From: Schauerella aestuarii
GTDB lineage: Bacteria > Pseudomonadota > Gammaproteobacteria > Burkholderiales > Burkholderiaceae_B
Direction of reading: 5' to 3'
Assembly: GCF_009866805.1 (NCBI RefSeq)
Contig: NZ_SIZW01000042.1
Span: 310,001-374,000 of the forward strand
Length of the DNA stretch: 64,000 bases
Both the position numbers and the translations under genes were made by a program. Every line of letters begins with the position of its first letter. The first letter of the stretch is position 1. Below the pieces are notes generated by a model that was not told the DNA's origin, searched no databases, and saw nothing but the letters and a program-made list of their open reading frames with translations. Shown here piece after piece: positions 9,992 to 18,609 of this stretch.

Positions 9992-10858
9992 GTGTACAAC
10001 CCAGCTTCTAATTCGGACGCTGCGTCCCGACCGGCAGCGGGCCGAAGCCGTTTCAAGATGCCATGGCACACCGTGATCCATCGGATTTTCGTGGTCCTGA
10101 TGTTCGCGTTCATGTTGGCGCCGCTCATTTTGATCGTCTGGCTCAGCTTTTTCAAAGACGCCATCCTGTACTTTCCGCCATCCGGCTACACGCTGTCGTG
10201 GTACGTCCGCGCGTGGGAAAACGCGGCGTTCGCCAACGGCTTCCTGTTCAGCTTGCAACTGGCGGCGCTGTCGGCAGTGATCGGCGTCGTGCTCGGCGTG
10301 CTGGCGGCCTTGGGCATCGCGCGCTTCCGCTTTGCCGGCAGCCGCAGCGTCAATACGTTGCTGCTGTCGCCGCTCCTGATTCCGGGCATCGTGGCCGGCA
10401 TTGCGATCTACCTTTTTTATCTTCAGGCTGAAAACACACTGGATCGCGACATCGTCGGCACCTTCGGTGGGTTGGTCCTCGCACACGTGTGCCTGACGAT
10501 TCCATGGACGGTGCGACTGGTCACAGCCGGGATGGCCGGGCTCGACGGGTCGATCGAAGAAGCGGCGCGCAACCTCGGCGCGAGCGGCCGGGTGGCCTTC
10601 ATGCGCATCACGTTACCGATGCTGCGGCCCTCGATCGTCGCGGCAGCGCTGTTCAGCTTTGTGGTGTCCTTCGAGAACCTGGAGTTGTCGCTCTCCCTGG
10701 TCGGCCCCGGCATGACCACGTTGCCGATCGCAATCATGCAGTACCTCGAATTCAATCTCGACCCCACCATTGCCGCCGTGTCGGCCGTGCAGATCCTGCT
10801 GTTGGGCATCATCATGTTGGTGACCGACCGCTACGTCAAACTCAGTCAGGTAGTCTAA
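9992..10858 (+). CDS. ABC transporter permease, PotC-like
   Basis: Inner-membrane subunit of a spermidine/putrescine-type importer, 288 residues with about six hydrophobic segments (for example FMLAPLILIVWLSFF and LLLSPLLIPGIVAGIAIYLF). The permease EAA loop, contacting the ATPase, is EEAARNLGASGRVAFMRITLP. The start is GTG with an AAGGGG ribosome site eight bases before. It opens an operon of permease, ATPase, permease, two amidohydrolases, GTPase and binding protein, with only two bases before the ATPase gene. Confidence 0.88.
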   Translation: MYNPASNSDAASRPAAGRSRFKMPWHTVIHRIFVVLMFAFMLAPLILIVWLSFFKDAILYFPPSGYTLSWYVRAWENAAFANGFLFSLQLAALSAVIGVVLGVLAALGIARFRFAGSRSVNTLLLSPLLIPGIVAGIAIYLFYLQAENTLDRDIVGTFGGLVLAHVCLTIPWTVRLVTAGMAGLDGSIEEAARNLGASGRVAFMRITLPMLRPSIVAAALFSFVVSFENLELSLSLVGPGMTTLPIAIMQYLEFNLDPTIAAVSAVQILLLGIIMLVTDRYVKLSQVV

Positions 10859-10860
10859 TC

Positions 10861-11910
10861 ATGGCCCAAGTATCGATCCAAAATCTCAAGAAGCAATTCG
10901 GGTCATCGGTGGCCGTGTCGGACTTTTCGCTCGACATCGCCGAAGGCGAACTGGTGGCGTTCCTGGGCCCAAGCGGCTGCGGCAAGACGACCACGCTGCG
11001 CATGATCGCGGGCTTCATTCAGCCGACCGCCGGCAGCATCTTCATCGGCGACAAGGATGTGACGAACATCCCGGTGCACAAGCGCAATACCGGTATGGTG
11101 TTTCAGCGCTATGCGTTGTTCCCGCACATGACAGTCGCCGAAAACGTGGCGTTCGGATTGGAGATGCACAAGGTACCCAAAGCCGATCGCGACGACGCCA
11201 TCCGCCGCGCGCTCGACATGGTGCGCATGACCGCCTTGCGTGACCGCTATCCACGTCAACTCTCGGGCGGTCAGCAGCAACGGGTGGCGATCGCGCGCGC
11301 ACTGGCGATTCAACCGTTGGTGTTTCTGCTCGACGAGCCGCTTTCGAACCTCGACGCCAAACTGCGTGGCGAGGTGCGCGAAGAGATTCGCGCGCTGCAG
11401 CAACGCCTGGGCCTCACCACGATTTTCGTCACACACGATCAGGAAGAGGCGCTGGCCATCGCCGATCGCATGGCCATCATGCACGACGGCAAGGTGCAGC
11501 AGGTGGGTACGCCTGACGCCTTGTACGAGCGGCCCGCCAATCTTTTCGTGGCGGACTTTCTGGGCAAGATGAATTTCTTTCAGGGCAAAACGCAGGCGGA
11601 AGGGCAATTCGTTTCCGAGCAGGGCACCGCGATCGTGGTACCCGGTGCCACCACGGCCGTTCAGGTCGGCGTACGGCCGGAGCGGGTGTACTTATCCGCT
11701 GAGCCGACGTCGCGGGTCAACAGTTTCGCCGGCACGATCGAATCGGCCGTGTATCTGGGTTCGCTGGTGGACGTGCGCGTCGCACTGCCGTCGGGCGAAA
11801 AAGTGCTCAGCCAATGCGTGAACATCGGCGAAGGCAGCGGCAAGTGGGCGCCCGGCACGCCGTGTCACGTATCGTTCGAAGCGGCCGATTGCGTCGCCTT
11901 CAATCAGTGA
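10861..11910 (+). CDS. ABC transporter ATPase, PotA-like
   Basis: Energising subunit of the polyamine-type importer, 349 residues. Walker A GPSGCGKTT, signature LSGGQQQRVAIARAL, Walker B FLLDEPLSNLD, switch His in FVTHDQEEAL, and a C-terminal TOBE-type domain (about residues 270-349) as in PotA and related ATPases. The ATG at 10861 gives MAQVSIQNLKKQFG, a typical start; the frame is open further upstream but that part lies inside the permease gene. Located between the two permease genes. Confidence 0.92.
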   Translation: MAQVSIQNLKKQFGSSVAVSDFSLDIAEGELVAFLGPSGCGKTTTLRMIAGFIQPTAGSIFIGDKDVTNIPVHKRNTGMVFQRYALFPHMTVAENVAFGLEMHKVPKADRDDAIRRALDMVRMTALRDRYPRQLSGGQQQRVAIARALAIQPLVFLLDEPLSNLDAKLRGEVREEIRALQQRLGLTTIFVTHDQEEALAIADRMAIMHDGKVQQVGTPDALYERPANLFVADFLGKMNFFQGKTQAEGQFVSEQGTAIVVPGATTAVQVGVRPERVYLSAEPTSRVNSFAGTIESAVYLGSLVDVRVALPSGEKVLSQCVNIGEGSGKWAPGTPCHVSFEAADCVAFNQ

Positions 11911-11920
11911 GGGCGCGGGC

Positions 11921-12802
11921 ATGAGCACGATTTCCCAAAGCTCCTCGCGCGGCAAGGCGCTGGGCACCGGCCTGGCGTTTCCGGCGTCCCTGGTCGTTTT
12001 CCTGATCATCCTGATCCCGATCGTGCAGCTGTTCCGCTACAGCTTCAATCACTTCGATCCGGCCGAAATGATGCAGTCGGCGTTTACGTTCGAGAACTAC
12101 ATCAAGTTCTTCTCCGATCCGTATTACCGCAACATCTTCTTCACCACCTTGTGGGTGGCGGCAGTGTGCACCGTGCTTGCATTGGTGCTGGGTTTTCCGG
12201 TGGCCTACTTCATGGCCAAAACGCAAAGCCGCTACAAGAGTCTCTTCGTCATCCTGCTCGTTTTCCCGCTGCTGGTGGGCAACGTGGTGCGTGCCGCCGG
12301 CTGGATGGTGGCGCTGGGCAATGCCGGCGTGGTCAACAGCATTCTGCTGGGCCTGGGCATCATCGATCAGCCGCTGCGCATGATGTATACGCCGACCGCC
12401 GTGGTGATCGGTACGACTGCAGTCGTCATGCCGTACCTCATTCTCACCTTGCAAAGCGTGCTCGAAGGGATCGACTTTTCGGTTGAAGAAGCTGCGCAAA
12501 ATCTTGGCGCCAGCTTCTTCACCACGTTTCGCCGCGTCGTGGTGCCGATCGCCGCGCCCGGTGTGGCGGCCGGCACGATGCTGGTCTTCATTTTGTGCAT
12601 GAACGCTTACGCCACGCCTGTGCTTCTGGGCGGTTCGGGGATTACGATGATGGCGCCGGCCGTCTACGGGCAGATCACCCGCGCCTCCAATTGGCCGTTC
12701 GGCGCCGCGCTCGCGTTGATTCTGGTGGTCGCCACGTTGTTGATCGCCCTTTGCTCGAACTGGCTCATTCATCGCCGCTACGTCAAGACCATGGGGTCTT
12801 GA
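11921..12802 (+). CDS. ABC transporter permease, PotB-like
   Basis: Second membrane subunit, 293 residues. First helix near residues 18-40 (FPASLVVFLIILIPIVQLF), about six helices in all, and the EAA loop EEAAQNLGASFFTTFRRVVVP. Starts ten bases after the ATPase stop. The two permeases form the heterodimeric channel typical of the polyamine/opine/phosphonate transporter group. Confidence 0.9.
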   Translation: MSTISQSSSRGKALGTGLAFPASLVVFLIILIPIVQLFRYSFNHFDPAEMMQSAFTFENYIKFFSDPYYRNIFFTTLWVAAVCTVLALVLGFPVAYFMAKTQSRYKSLFVILLVFPLLVGNVVRAAGWMVALGNAGVVNSILLGLGIIDQPLRMMYTPTAVVIGTTAVVMPYLILTLQSVLEGIDFSVEEAAQNLGASFFTTFRRVVVPIAAPGVAAGTMLVFILCMNAYATPVLLGGSGITMMAPAVYGQITRASNWPFGAALALILVVATLLIALCSNWLIHRRYVKTMGS

Positions 12803-12832
12803 TTTCCTCTTGCCGCACTAGAGATTGCAACC

Positions 12833-14083
12833 ATGACCTCCGTTCTGATTAAAAACGCCAAGCTGCTGGATCCCACTGTCGATACGCTTCAGGACGGCTA
12901 CAGCGTCCTGGTCGAGGACGGCCTGATCAAGGAAATTTCCGACCGTCCGATCACCTCGGCGAGCGCCAATGTGATCGACGCGGCGGGCCGCACATTGATG
13001 CCCGGCCTGATCGACATGCACGTGCACGTGATGGCCACACAACTCAATCTCAGCACGCAGGGCGTGCTGCCCGATGCGCTGGTGATGATGCGCGCGGTGC
13101 CCATCATGGCCGCGATGCTGCGTCGCGGTTTCACCAGCGTGCGCGATGCGGGCGGCGCCGGCTGGGGCCTGAAGTGCGCCATCAACGAAGGGGCCGTACG
13201 CGGCCCGCGCTTGTTCACCTCGGGCCGTGCCTTGAGCCAGACGGGCGGCCATGGCGATCCGCGGCCGCGTTCGGATCACTTGAATCCGATGAGCTACTGC
13301 GGCTGCTGCTTCCGTGCCGGCGATATCGGCCGCGTGGTCGATGGCGTGGACGATCTGCGCCGCGCAGTGCGCCAGGAATTCCAGATGGGTGCCGATCAGA
13401 TCAAGATCATGGCCTCCGGTGGCGTGGCGTCGCCCACGGATCCCATTGCAGCCTATGGCTATTCGGAAGACGAAATCCGCGCGATCGTGGCCGAAGCGAC
13501 CGGTCGCCAAAGCTATGTGATGGCGCACTCCTACACGGCCGAAGCGATCGAGCGTGCAGTGCGTTGCGGCGTGCGCACCATCGAACACGGCAACCTGATC
13601 GATGCGCGCGTGGCGGGCATCATGGCCGAAATGGGTGCCTATGTGGTGCCCACGCTGGTCACCTACGAAGCCTTGGCGACCGAAGGCGCATCGTACGGCT
13701 TGCCGGAAGACTCGGTGGTCAAGATCGCAACGGTACGCACCGCGGGCCTCGAATCGCTCGAGATCTACAAGAAAGCCGGCGTGAAAATGGGCTATGGCTC
13801 CGATCTGCTCGGACCTTCGCAACGTTTGCAGAGCGAAGAGTTCCGTATTCGCGCCGAGGTGCTCAGCAATCAGGAAGTGATTCAGAGCGCCACCACGATC
13901 GCTGCGGAAATCCTGCAGCAAACGGGCAAGCTCGGCCGCCTCGTGGCGGGCGCGCATGCCGACATGATTCTGGTCGACGGCGATCCGTACCGCGATCTGT
14001 CATGCCTGCTGGGGCAGGGCGAGCACATTCCGCTGGTGATGAAAGCCGGCGAAATCGAGCACAACGAACTCGCTCACGTGTAA
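12833..14083 (+). CDS. Metal-dependent amidohydrolase (imidazolonepropionase/Xaa-Pro dipeptidase-like)
   Basis: Amidohydrolase-superfamily enzyme, 416 residues, cytosolic, probably binuclear zinc. Metal ligands by motif: H63 and H65 in DMHVHV, Lys191 in QIKIMASGG (bridging, likely carbamylated), H232 in AHSYT, H252 in EHGNL and D324 in GSD. The segment TGGHGDPRPRSDH followed by a CGCC cluster (C156, C158, C159) resembles the group containing dipeptidases acting on Xaa-Pro and N-acyl amino acids. Lies 30 bases after the permease gene in the same operon, so it likely hydrolyses the imported compound or an early intermediate. Exact substrate cannot be read from sequence. Confidence 0.85.
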   Translation: MTSVLIKNAKLLDPTVDTLQDGYSVLVEDGLIKEISDRPITSASANVIDAAGRTLMPGLIDMHVHVMATQLNLSTQGVLPDALVMMRAVPIMAAMLRRGFTSVRDAGGAGWGLKCAINEGAVRGPRLFTSGRALSQTGGHGDPRPRSDHLNPMSYCGCCFRAGDIGRVVDGVDDLRRAVRQEFQMGADQIKIMASGGVASPTDPIAAYGYSEDEIRAIVAEATGRQSYVMAHSYTAEAIERAVRCGVRTIEHGNLIDARVAGIMAEMGAYVVPTLVTYEALATEGASYGLPEDSVVKIATVRTAGLESLEIYKKAGVKMGYGSDLLGPSQRLQSEEFRIRAEVLSNQEVIQSATTIAAEILQQTGKLGRLVAGAHADMILVDGDPYRDLSCLLGQGEHIPLVMKAGEIEHNELAHV

Positions 14084-14179
14084 GGTCCGCACCGGTATCC
14101 CGCGACGCGCCGTTCAGCGCGTCGCCGGGTGTTCACCGTCCGTGTCGCATCGCCGCTTACTCGATTAGGAATACGTTTC

Positions 14180-15793
14180 ATGTCACAAGACAATCCTTAT
14201 GCCCAGGCCGAAGTCGGCGAAGAGTCGCGCGACGTCAACGCCGCCAAAGGCTGGCATCCGCCCACGGCGCCATCGCCCCGCGATCGCGGCGAGGGACCGT
14301 TCAAGCGTTTGATCCTGCGCGGCGCCACCATCATCGACGGCACCGGCGCGCCGCCCTGGGGGCCGGTGGATATCGTGGTCGAGAACGACCGCATCGTGGC
14401 GTTGACCAATGTGGGCACGCCGCACAAGAAAATCGATCCCGCGCGCCGGCCGGGCGCGGGCGATCATGAGATCGATTGCCACGGCAAATTCGTCACGCCG
14501 GGTTTCGTCGATGCGCACGCGCACATCGGCACGCCGTATCACGCCATGAGCGGCATCGTGCCGCCGGCCGACTACATCTACAAACTCTGGCTGGCGCACG
14601 GCGTGACCACCGTTCGCGAAATGGGCGCCATGGGTGGCCTGGGCTGGACGATGGAACAGCGGGAATTATCCGCAACCAATGCCATCGCCGCGCCGCGCAT
14701 GCTGGTCCATTCGGTGTTCCCTGCGGTCAACGATCGGGTCAAGACGATCCACACGCCCGAGCAGGGGCGCGAGTGGGTGCGCAAGCTGAAGGCGCGTGGC
14801 GCCGACGGCATCAAGTTTTTCGGCGCGCCCCCCGCGATCATGGAAGCGGCCTTGGACGAGGCGGCCAAGGTGGGCCTGCGTTCGGGTTGCCACCATGCGC
14901 AGATGCAGGTCACGCGCGTGAATGCGCTGAAGTCGGCGAAGTGGGGATTGACGAGTTCCGAGCATTACTACGGCCTGCCCGAAGCCTTGTTCGAGAACCG
15001 CGTGGTGCAAGCCTATCCCACCGACTACAACTACAGCGACGAGTACTACCGCTTCTCGCTGGCAGGGCAGACGTTTCGCCAGGCCGCCGAGCCGGGGAGC
15101 GCGAAGTGGCGCGATGTGATGGACCAATTCCTGGAATCCGGCCACACGTTCGTCCCCACGTTCAATATTTACGACGCCAACCGCGACTTGATGCGTGCGC
15201 GTCGGGCCGATTGGCACGATGCCTACACCTGGAAGGCGGTGTGGAAGTACTTCCAACCGCAACGTGGCGGCCACGGCGCCTATTGGTATCGCTGGAGCAC
15301 CACCAACGAGATCGAGTGGAAGCAGAACTACCGCATCTGGATGCAGTTCATCAACGAGTACAAAAATCTCGGCGGCCGCGTATGCGCCGGCAGCGACTCG
15401 GGTTTCATCTTTCAGATCTACGGCTTCGGCTTCATTCGCGAACTCGAATTGCTGCAGGAAGCGGGCTTTCATCCGCTCGAAGTGCTGCGGGCGGCAACCT
15501 CGCAAAGCGCAGCATTGCTGGGCATCGAGGACGACACGGGATCGATCGATGTGGGCAAATGCGCCGACCTGCTGATTCACGATCAAAGCCCGCTCGAGGA
15601 TTTCAAGCTGCTGTTCGGCACCGGCGCGATGCGCCTGAATGACGAAACCGCCAGCGTCGAATGGCAGCGCTGCCTGCGCTACACGATCAAGGGCGGGGTG
15701 GTGTACGACACCGCCGAGCTGCTCGCCGACGTGCGCGCGCTGGTGAAAGACAGTTGGGCCGGTGATCCGGAAGCGCCTGCCGATGTCCGTTGA
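14180..15793 (+). CDS. Second metal-dependent amidohydrolase, long form
   Basis: Amidohydrolase-superfamily protein, 537 residues, clearly longer than the upstream paralogue. After a hydrophilic extension of about 40 residues come the small beta-sandwich strands, the H113/H115 pair in VDAHAHIG, Lys in GIKFFGAPP, a CHHAQMQ motif, SSEHYYG, and the Asp ligand in CAGSDSGF. A central insertion rich in Trp and Tyr (around residues 300-400, e.g. YTWKAVWKYFQPQ) is unusual for the family. The ATG at 14180 has a modest TAGGA site; a frame-open GTG at 14129 lies in the intergenic gap and is less likely. Stop overlaps the next gene by 11 bases, showing tight coupling to the GTPase. Confidence 0.82.
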   Translation: MSQDNPYAQAEVGEESRDVNAAKGWHPPTAPSPRDRGEGPFKRLILRGATIIDGTGAPPWGPVDIVVENDRIVALTNVGTPHKKIDPARRPGAGDHEIDCHGKFVTPGFVDAHAHIGTPYHAMSGIVPPADYIYKLWLAHGVTTVREMGAMGGLGWTMEQRELSATNAIAAPRMLVHSVFPAVNDRVKTIHTPEQGREWVRKLKARGADGIKFFGAPPAIMEAALDEAAKVGLRSGCHHAQMQVTRVNALKSAKWGLTSSEHYYGLPEALFENRVVQAYPTDYNYSDEYYRFSLAGQTFRQAAEPGSAKWRDVMDQFLESGHTFVPTFNIYDANRDLMRARRADWHDAYTWKAVWKYFQPQRGGHGAYWYRWSTTNEIEWKQNYRIWMQFINEYKNLGGRVCAGSDSGFIFQIYGFGFIRELELLQEAGFHPLEVLRAATSQSAALLGIEDDTGSIDVGKCADLLIHDQSPLEDFKLLFGTGAMRLNDETASVEWQRCLRYTIKGGVVYDTAELLADVRALVKDSWAGDPEAPADVR

Positions 15794-16763
15794 ACTCATC
15801 ATCCTTTGCGGGTTTTTGGGCAGCGGTAAAACCACGCTGCTCGTCGATTACCTGCGGGCCGATACCGAGGGTGCCACTGGTGTCATCGTCAACGAAGTGG
15901 GCGAAGTGGGTGTGGATGGCGTGATCGTGGCCGACGGCAGCGAAAGCCTGCCGATGACCTTGTTGGCCAACGGTTGCGTGTGCTGCTCCTTGCGCAGCGA
16001 TCTGGTCTATACGATCAATACGCTGCTCGATGCGCCGCGCCCCGAAGGCCGCCCGCCGATTCGCCGCATCATTCTCGAAACCAGCGGCGTGTCGCGGCCT
16101 GGACCGATCATCGCCTCGTTGGCCGACCCCGATCTGATCGCTCGCCGTCTGCGCTTGACGGTGGTCAGCACCTACGACTGCACGCGCGGGCCGTCGATCG
16201 ACGACGCTTTCGAAGAAGCGGCGGCACAGCTCACGGCGGCGCACCGCATCGTGCTGACCAAGGTCGATGAGGTGTCCGAATCGTCGCTGGCCGCGGCGCT
16301 CGGCCGGGCGCGCGCGTTCAATCCGCTGGCCGACGTGGTGGCGGAGCAGGATCGGGCAACCGCTGTGCAAGCTGCTTTTGCCGACGATGCCGGTGTGGGC
16401 GCGTCCAGCGCCGATCTGGCGCTGAAGGCATTGCAAAGCGGTGCCGTGGCAGCACTGCGCCATCCGCGGATCAACGTATTTACCGCGCACCCAGGTGCGC
16501 CGTTGGTATGGGACGAATTTGCCGAGTGGCTGGATAATATCGCCGGCTTGTGCGGCGATCGGATGCTGCGGGTGAAGGCGGTGGTGCGCGTAACCGATTG
16601 CCCCGATCCGATTTTGATCCAGAGCGTGGGGACCACCTTCAGCGGCCCGCAGCGATTGACGCGCCAGCCCGATGCCCAGCCGATCGTGATCGTGATCGTG
16701 CGCGATATGGTCGCAGCGGATTTCGACGACACGCCCGATGCCTTGCTGCAACTCCATGCCTGA
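15783..16763 (+). CDS. COG0523 (CobW/P47K-like) metallochaperone GTPase
   Basis: G3E-family GTPase, 326 residues. Walker A GFLGSGKT (10-17), NEVGEVGVDG switch region (37-46), the diagnostic metal-binding CxCC in GCVCC (C65, C67, C68), ETSG (99-102) and the guanine-specificity motif TKVD (159-162). The C-terminal CobW_C region is present but without a His-rich tail. Family members insert zinc, cobalt or iron into client enzymes. It overlaps the second amidohydrolase gene by 11 bases, and both upstream enzymes need metal, so the likely role is loading them. This client relationship is inferred from position. Confidence 0.85.
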   Translation: MSVELIILCGFLGSGKTTLLVDYLRADTEGATGVIVNEVGEVGVDGVIVADGSESLPMTLLANGCVCCSLRSDLVYTINTLLDAPRPEGRPPIRRIILETSGVSRPGPIIASLADPDLIARRLRLTVVSTYDCTRGPSIDDAFEEAAAQLTAAHRIVLTKVDEVSESSLAAALGRARAFNPLADVVAEQDRATAVQAAFADDAGVGASSADLALKALQSGAVAALRHPRINVFTAHPGAPLVWDEFAEWLDNIAGLCGDRMLRVKAVVRVTDCPDPILIQSVGTTFSGPQRLTRQPDAQPIVIVIVRDMVAADFDDTPDALLQLHA

Positions 16764-16849
16764 TCACCCCTTTTTTCATGCGTCACGCTATCCGGCTTGA
16801 CCATTTTTCCATGCAGCGCTTCAGAGCTGCCATTCATATCGAGGACGCT

Positions 16850-17908
16850 ATGCAGAACAAACTCGTCAACCGCCGGGGATTTCTCAAAACGGCATCCGGC
16901 CTGGCGCTCGCGCCGGCCTTGCCGCTGATTCCGGGCGCTGCCTTCGCCGCCGAAAACGACGTGGTCGTGGGAACGTGGGGCGGTGATTATCAGAACCTGC
17001 TTCAACAGATCATTTCGCCGATCGTGGCCAAGAAGAATATCGGTGTGGTGTTCGACACGGGCAGCGCCGTGGCGCGTGTGACGAAACTGCGTGCCGAGCG
17101 CAATTCGCGCCGCGGCTCCATGGACGTCGCGCTGCTGGGTGAAGTCGACATGTACGACGCCGAAAGCTCGGGCGCGCTGGAAAAGATCGACGCCAGCAAG
17201 CTGTCGAACCTGCCCAATGCACTGGACACGTTGAAGACGACGTACTCCATTCCGCACATCTTCAGCGCGATGACGCTGGTCTACAACACCGAGAAATTCC
17301 CGCAAGGTCCCAAGTCGCTCCAGGCCTTGCTCGATCCGGCCAACAAGGGCCGAGTGGGATTGTCGGACATTCTTTATCTCTACAACGCCGTTTTCGTGGG
17401 CCTGGGTGCCGGCGGCAATGCCAAGAGCTTCGAAGGCGGCAAGAAATTCCTGTCGAAGTTCAAGGACAACAGCCCGCGCGTGTACCCGTCCAATGAAGCG
17501 GTCGCGACAGCGCTGAAATCCGGTGAGATCTGGATGGCGTGCATGTGGAAGGCACGCGCGCTGCAATGGCGCGACAGCGGCCTGCCCGTAGGCTTCGTCA
17601 TTCCGGAAGAGGGCACCATCCCGGTGTCGTTCGAGGCAGCTGTCGCCAAGAACAGCCGCAACAAGGATGCCGCATGGGCGTATCTGAACGCCATGCTCGA
17701 GCCTGAAGGTCAAGTAGGCTTTGCTCAGAAGATGGGCTATGCGCCGACGGTCAGCAACTCGACGTTGCCGGCTGATTTGCAGAGCCGCGTGGGTTTCACC
17801 GATGCCGAGGTCAAGCTGCTGCAGGCCTACGACTTGAAGGCGCTGACGGAAGGCAAGGCCGACATGCTCGAGTTCTGGAACAAGGATTTCAAGGCTGCGA
17901 TCGGCTGA
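16850..17908 (+). CDS. Periplasmic binding protein of the polyamine-type transporter (Tat-type signal)
   Basis: Extracellular solute-binding protein of the PotD/spermidine-putrescine class, 352 residues. The N-terminus carries a twin-arginine motif, NRRGFLK, followed by a hydrophobic stretch and an AFA-AE cleavage site near residue 31, so it is probably exported folded by Tat. The mature part begins DVVVGTWGGDYQ, typical of the family. ATG at 16850 has GAGGA just upstream; longer frames lead into the previous gene. It closes the operon and is followed by a strong terminator. The Tat route is unusual beside Sec-exported PotD and may mean cofactor-dependent or rapid folding. Confidence 0.88.
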   Translation: MQNKLVNRRGFLKTASGLALAPALPLIPGAAFAAENDVVVGTWGGDYQNLLQQIISPIVAKKNIGVVFDTGSAVARVTKLRAERNSRRGSMDVALLGEVDMYDAESSGALEKIDASKLSNLPNALDTLKTTYSIPHIFSAMTLVYNTEKFPQGPKSLQALLDPANKGRVGLSDILYLYNAVFVGLGAGGNAKSFEGGKKFLSKFKDNSPRVYPSNEAVATALKSGEIWMACMWKARALQWRDSGLPVGFVIPEEGTIPVSFEAAVAKNSRNKDAAWAYLNAMLEPEGQVGFAQKMGYAPTVSNSTLPADLQSRVGFTDAEVKLLQAYDLKALTEGKADMLEFWNKDFKAAIG

Positions 17909-17927
17909 TCGCGAATCGACGTAGACG

Positions 17928-17952
17928 CGGCGCCCCCTGGGGCGCCGTTTTT
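17928..17952 (+). terminator. Rho-independent terminator of the transport/amidohydrolase operon
   Basis: GC-only stem of eight base pairs (CGGCGCCC / GGGCGCCG) with a four-base loop, directly followed by five T residues, 20 bases after the binding-protein stop. A textbook terminator. Confidence 0.9.
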
Positions 17953-18242
17953 CGTTGCGGCTGCGGGTGCATTGCGGTTGCGTTGCGGCTGCGTTGCGGT
18001 TGGCGAACGCGCCGGAGTTGGCTTTGGCGTCGGCGTTGTGGGGCAACCCGCGCGGTTGGCACTGCACCTGGAATGTCCTGGCGGCGCGCCGTTCGTCTTT
18101 CGACATTGTCGTTTTAAAATGTACGATATATAAAGCAATATAGCGTTCTATGATCTATAAAAAATACAGATGAAATATAGTCGTAAGCACTAAATGTACT
18201 ATTTATCATCCAAAGATACCGGTTTTGTCGTATATTTAACGC
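17953..18242. other. Gene-free stretch: GCGGTTG low-complexity tract, then AT-rich hipBA promoter region
   Basis: Bases 17953-18003 repeat variants of TTGCGGCTGCG and TTGCGGTTGCG, a low-complexity tract. From about 18105 the composition falls sharply to AT-rich. Two imperfect copies of AAATGTACKATWTAT (around 18117 and 18192, plus strand) and an ATAC-N10-GTAT pair (18216-18233) precede the antitoxin gene and are candidate HipB operators. No open frame is convincing here. Confidence 0.6.
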
Positions 18243-18581
18243 ATGAAGAAAAAAATAGCGGTGAGCTTCGAGGGTGAGGAACTGCTGCATCAGCTAGGTA
18301 TGCGCTTACGCACGGCCCGACTGCGGCGCAATGAATCCGAATCGATGTTGGCAGAACGCCTGGGTGTGACGCGCGCCACCATCAATCGCCTGGAGTCGGG
18401 TGACAGCGGCGTGGCGATCGCATTGGTAGTGGAGGCGCTGCTGGTCTACGGCTTTGCCGATCAACTGTTTGCCCTAGCTGACCCCGACACCGATGGCGTC
18501 GGCAAGCGGCTCGATGCGTTGAGATTGCCGGTGAGGGGCACAGGCCGGCGCGTGGGCCGCAAGCAGGGAGCGGTGACATGA
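18243..18581 (+). CDS. hipB: HipB-like antitoxin, XRE-family helix-turn-helix
   Basis: DNA-binding antitoxin, 112 residues. The helix-turn-helix is clear: LGMRLRTARLRRNESESMLAERLGVTRATINRLESG, about residues 19-58. It would bind the HipA kinase and repress its own promoter. A basic C-terminal tail (RLPVRGTGRRVGRKQ) is longer than in the 88-residue E. coli HipB. The upstream DNA is far more AT-rich than the neighbourhood. The HipA gene follows after 28 bases, the usual toxin-antitoxin order. Confidence 0.85.
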   Translation: MKKKIAVSFEGEELLHQLGMRLRTARLRRNESESMLAERLGVTRATINRLESGDSGVAIALVVEALLVYGFADQLFALADPDTDGVGKRLDALRLPVRGTGRRVGRKQGAVT

Positions 18582-18609
18582 TCGTGACCGCCCGCGCGTG
18601 GGCATTGCA

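Noticed and set aside
17953-18003. Repeats that could suggest a CRISPR array
   Set aside because: They are short low-complexity GCGGTTG variants without constant repeat length or unique spacers, and no cas gene is present.
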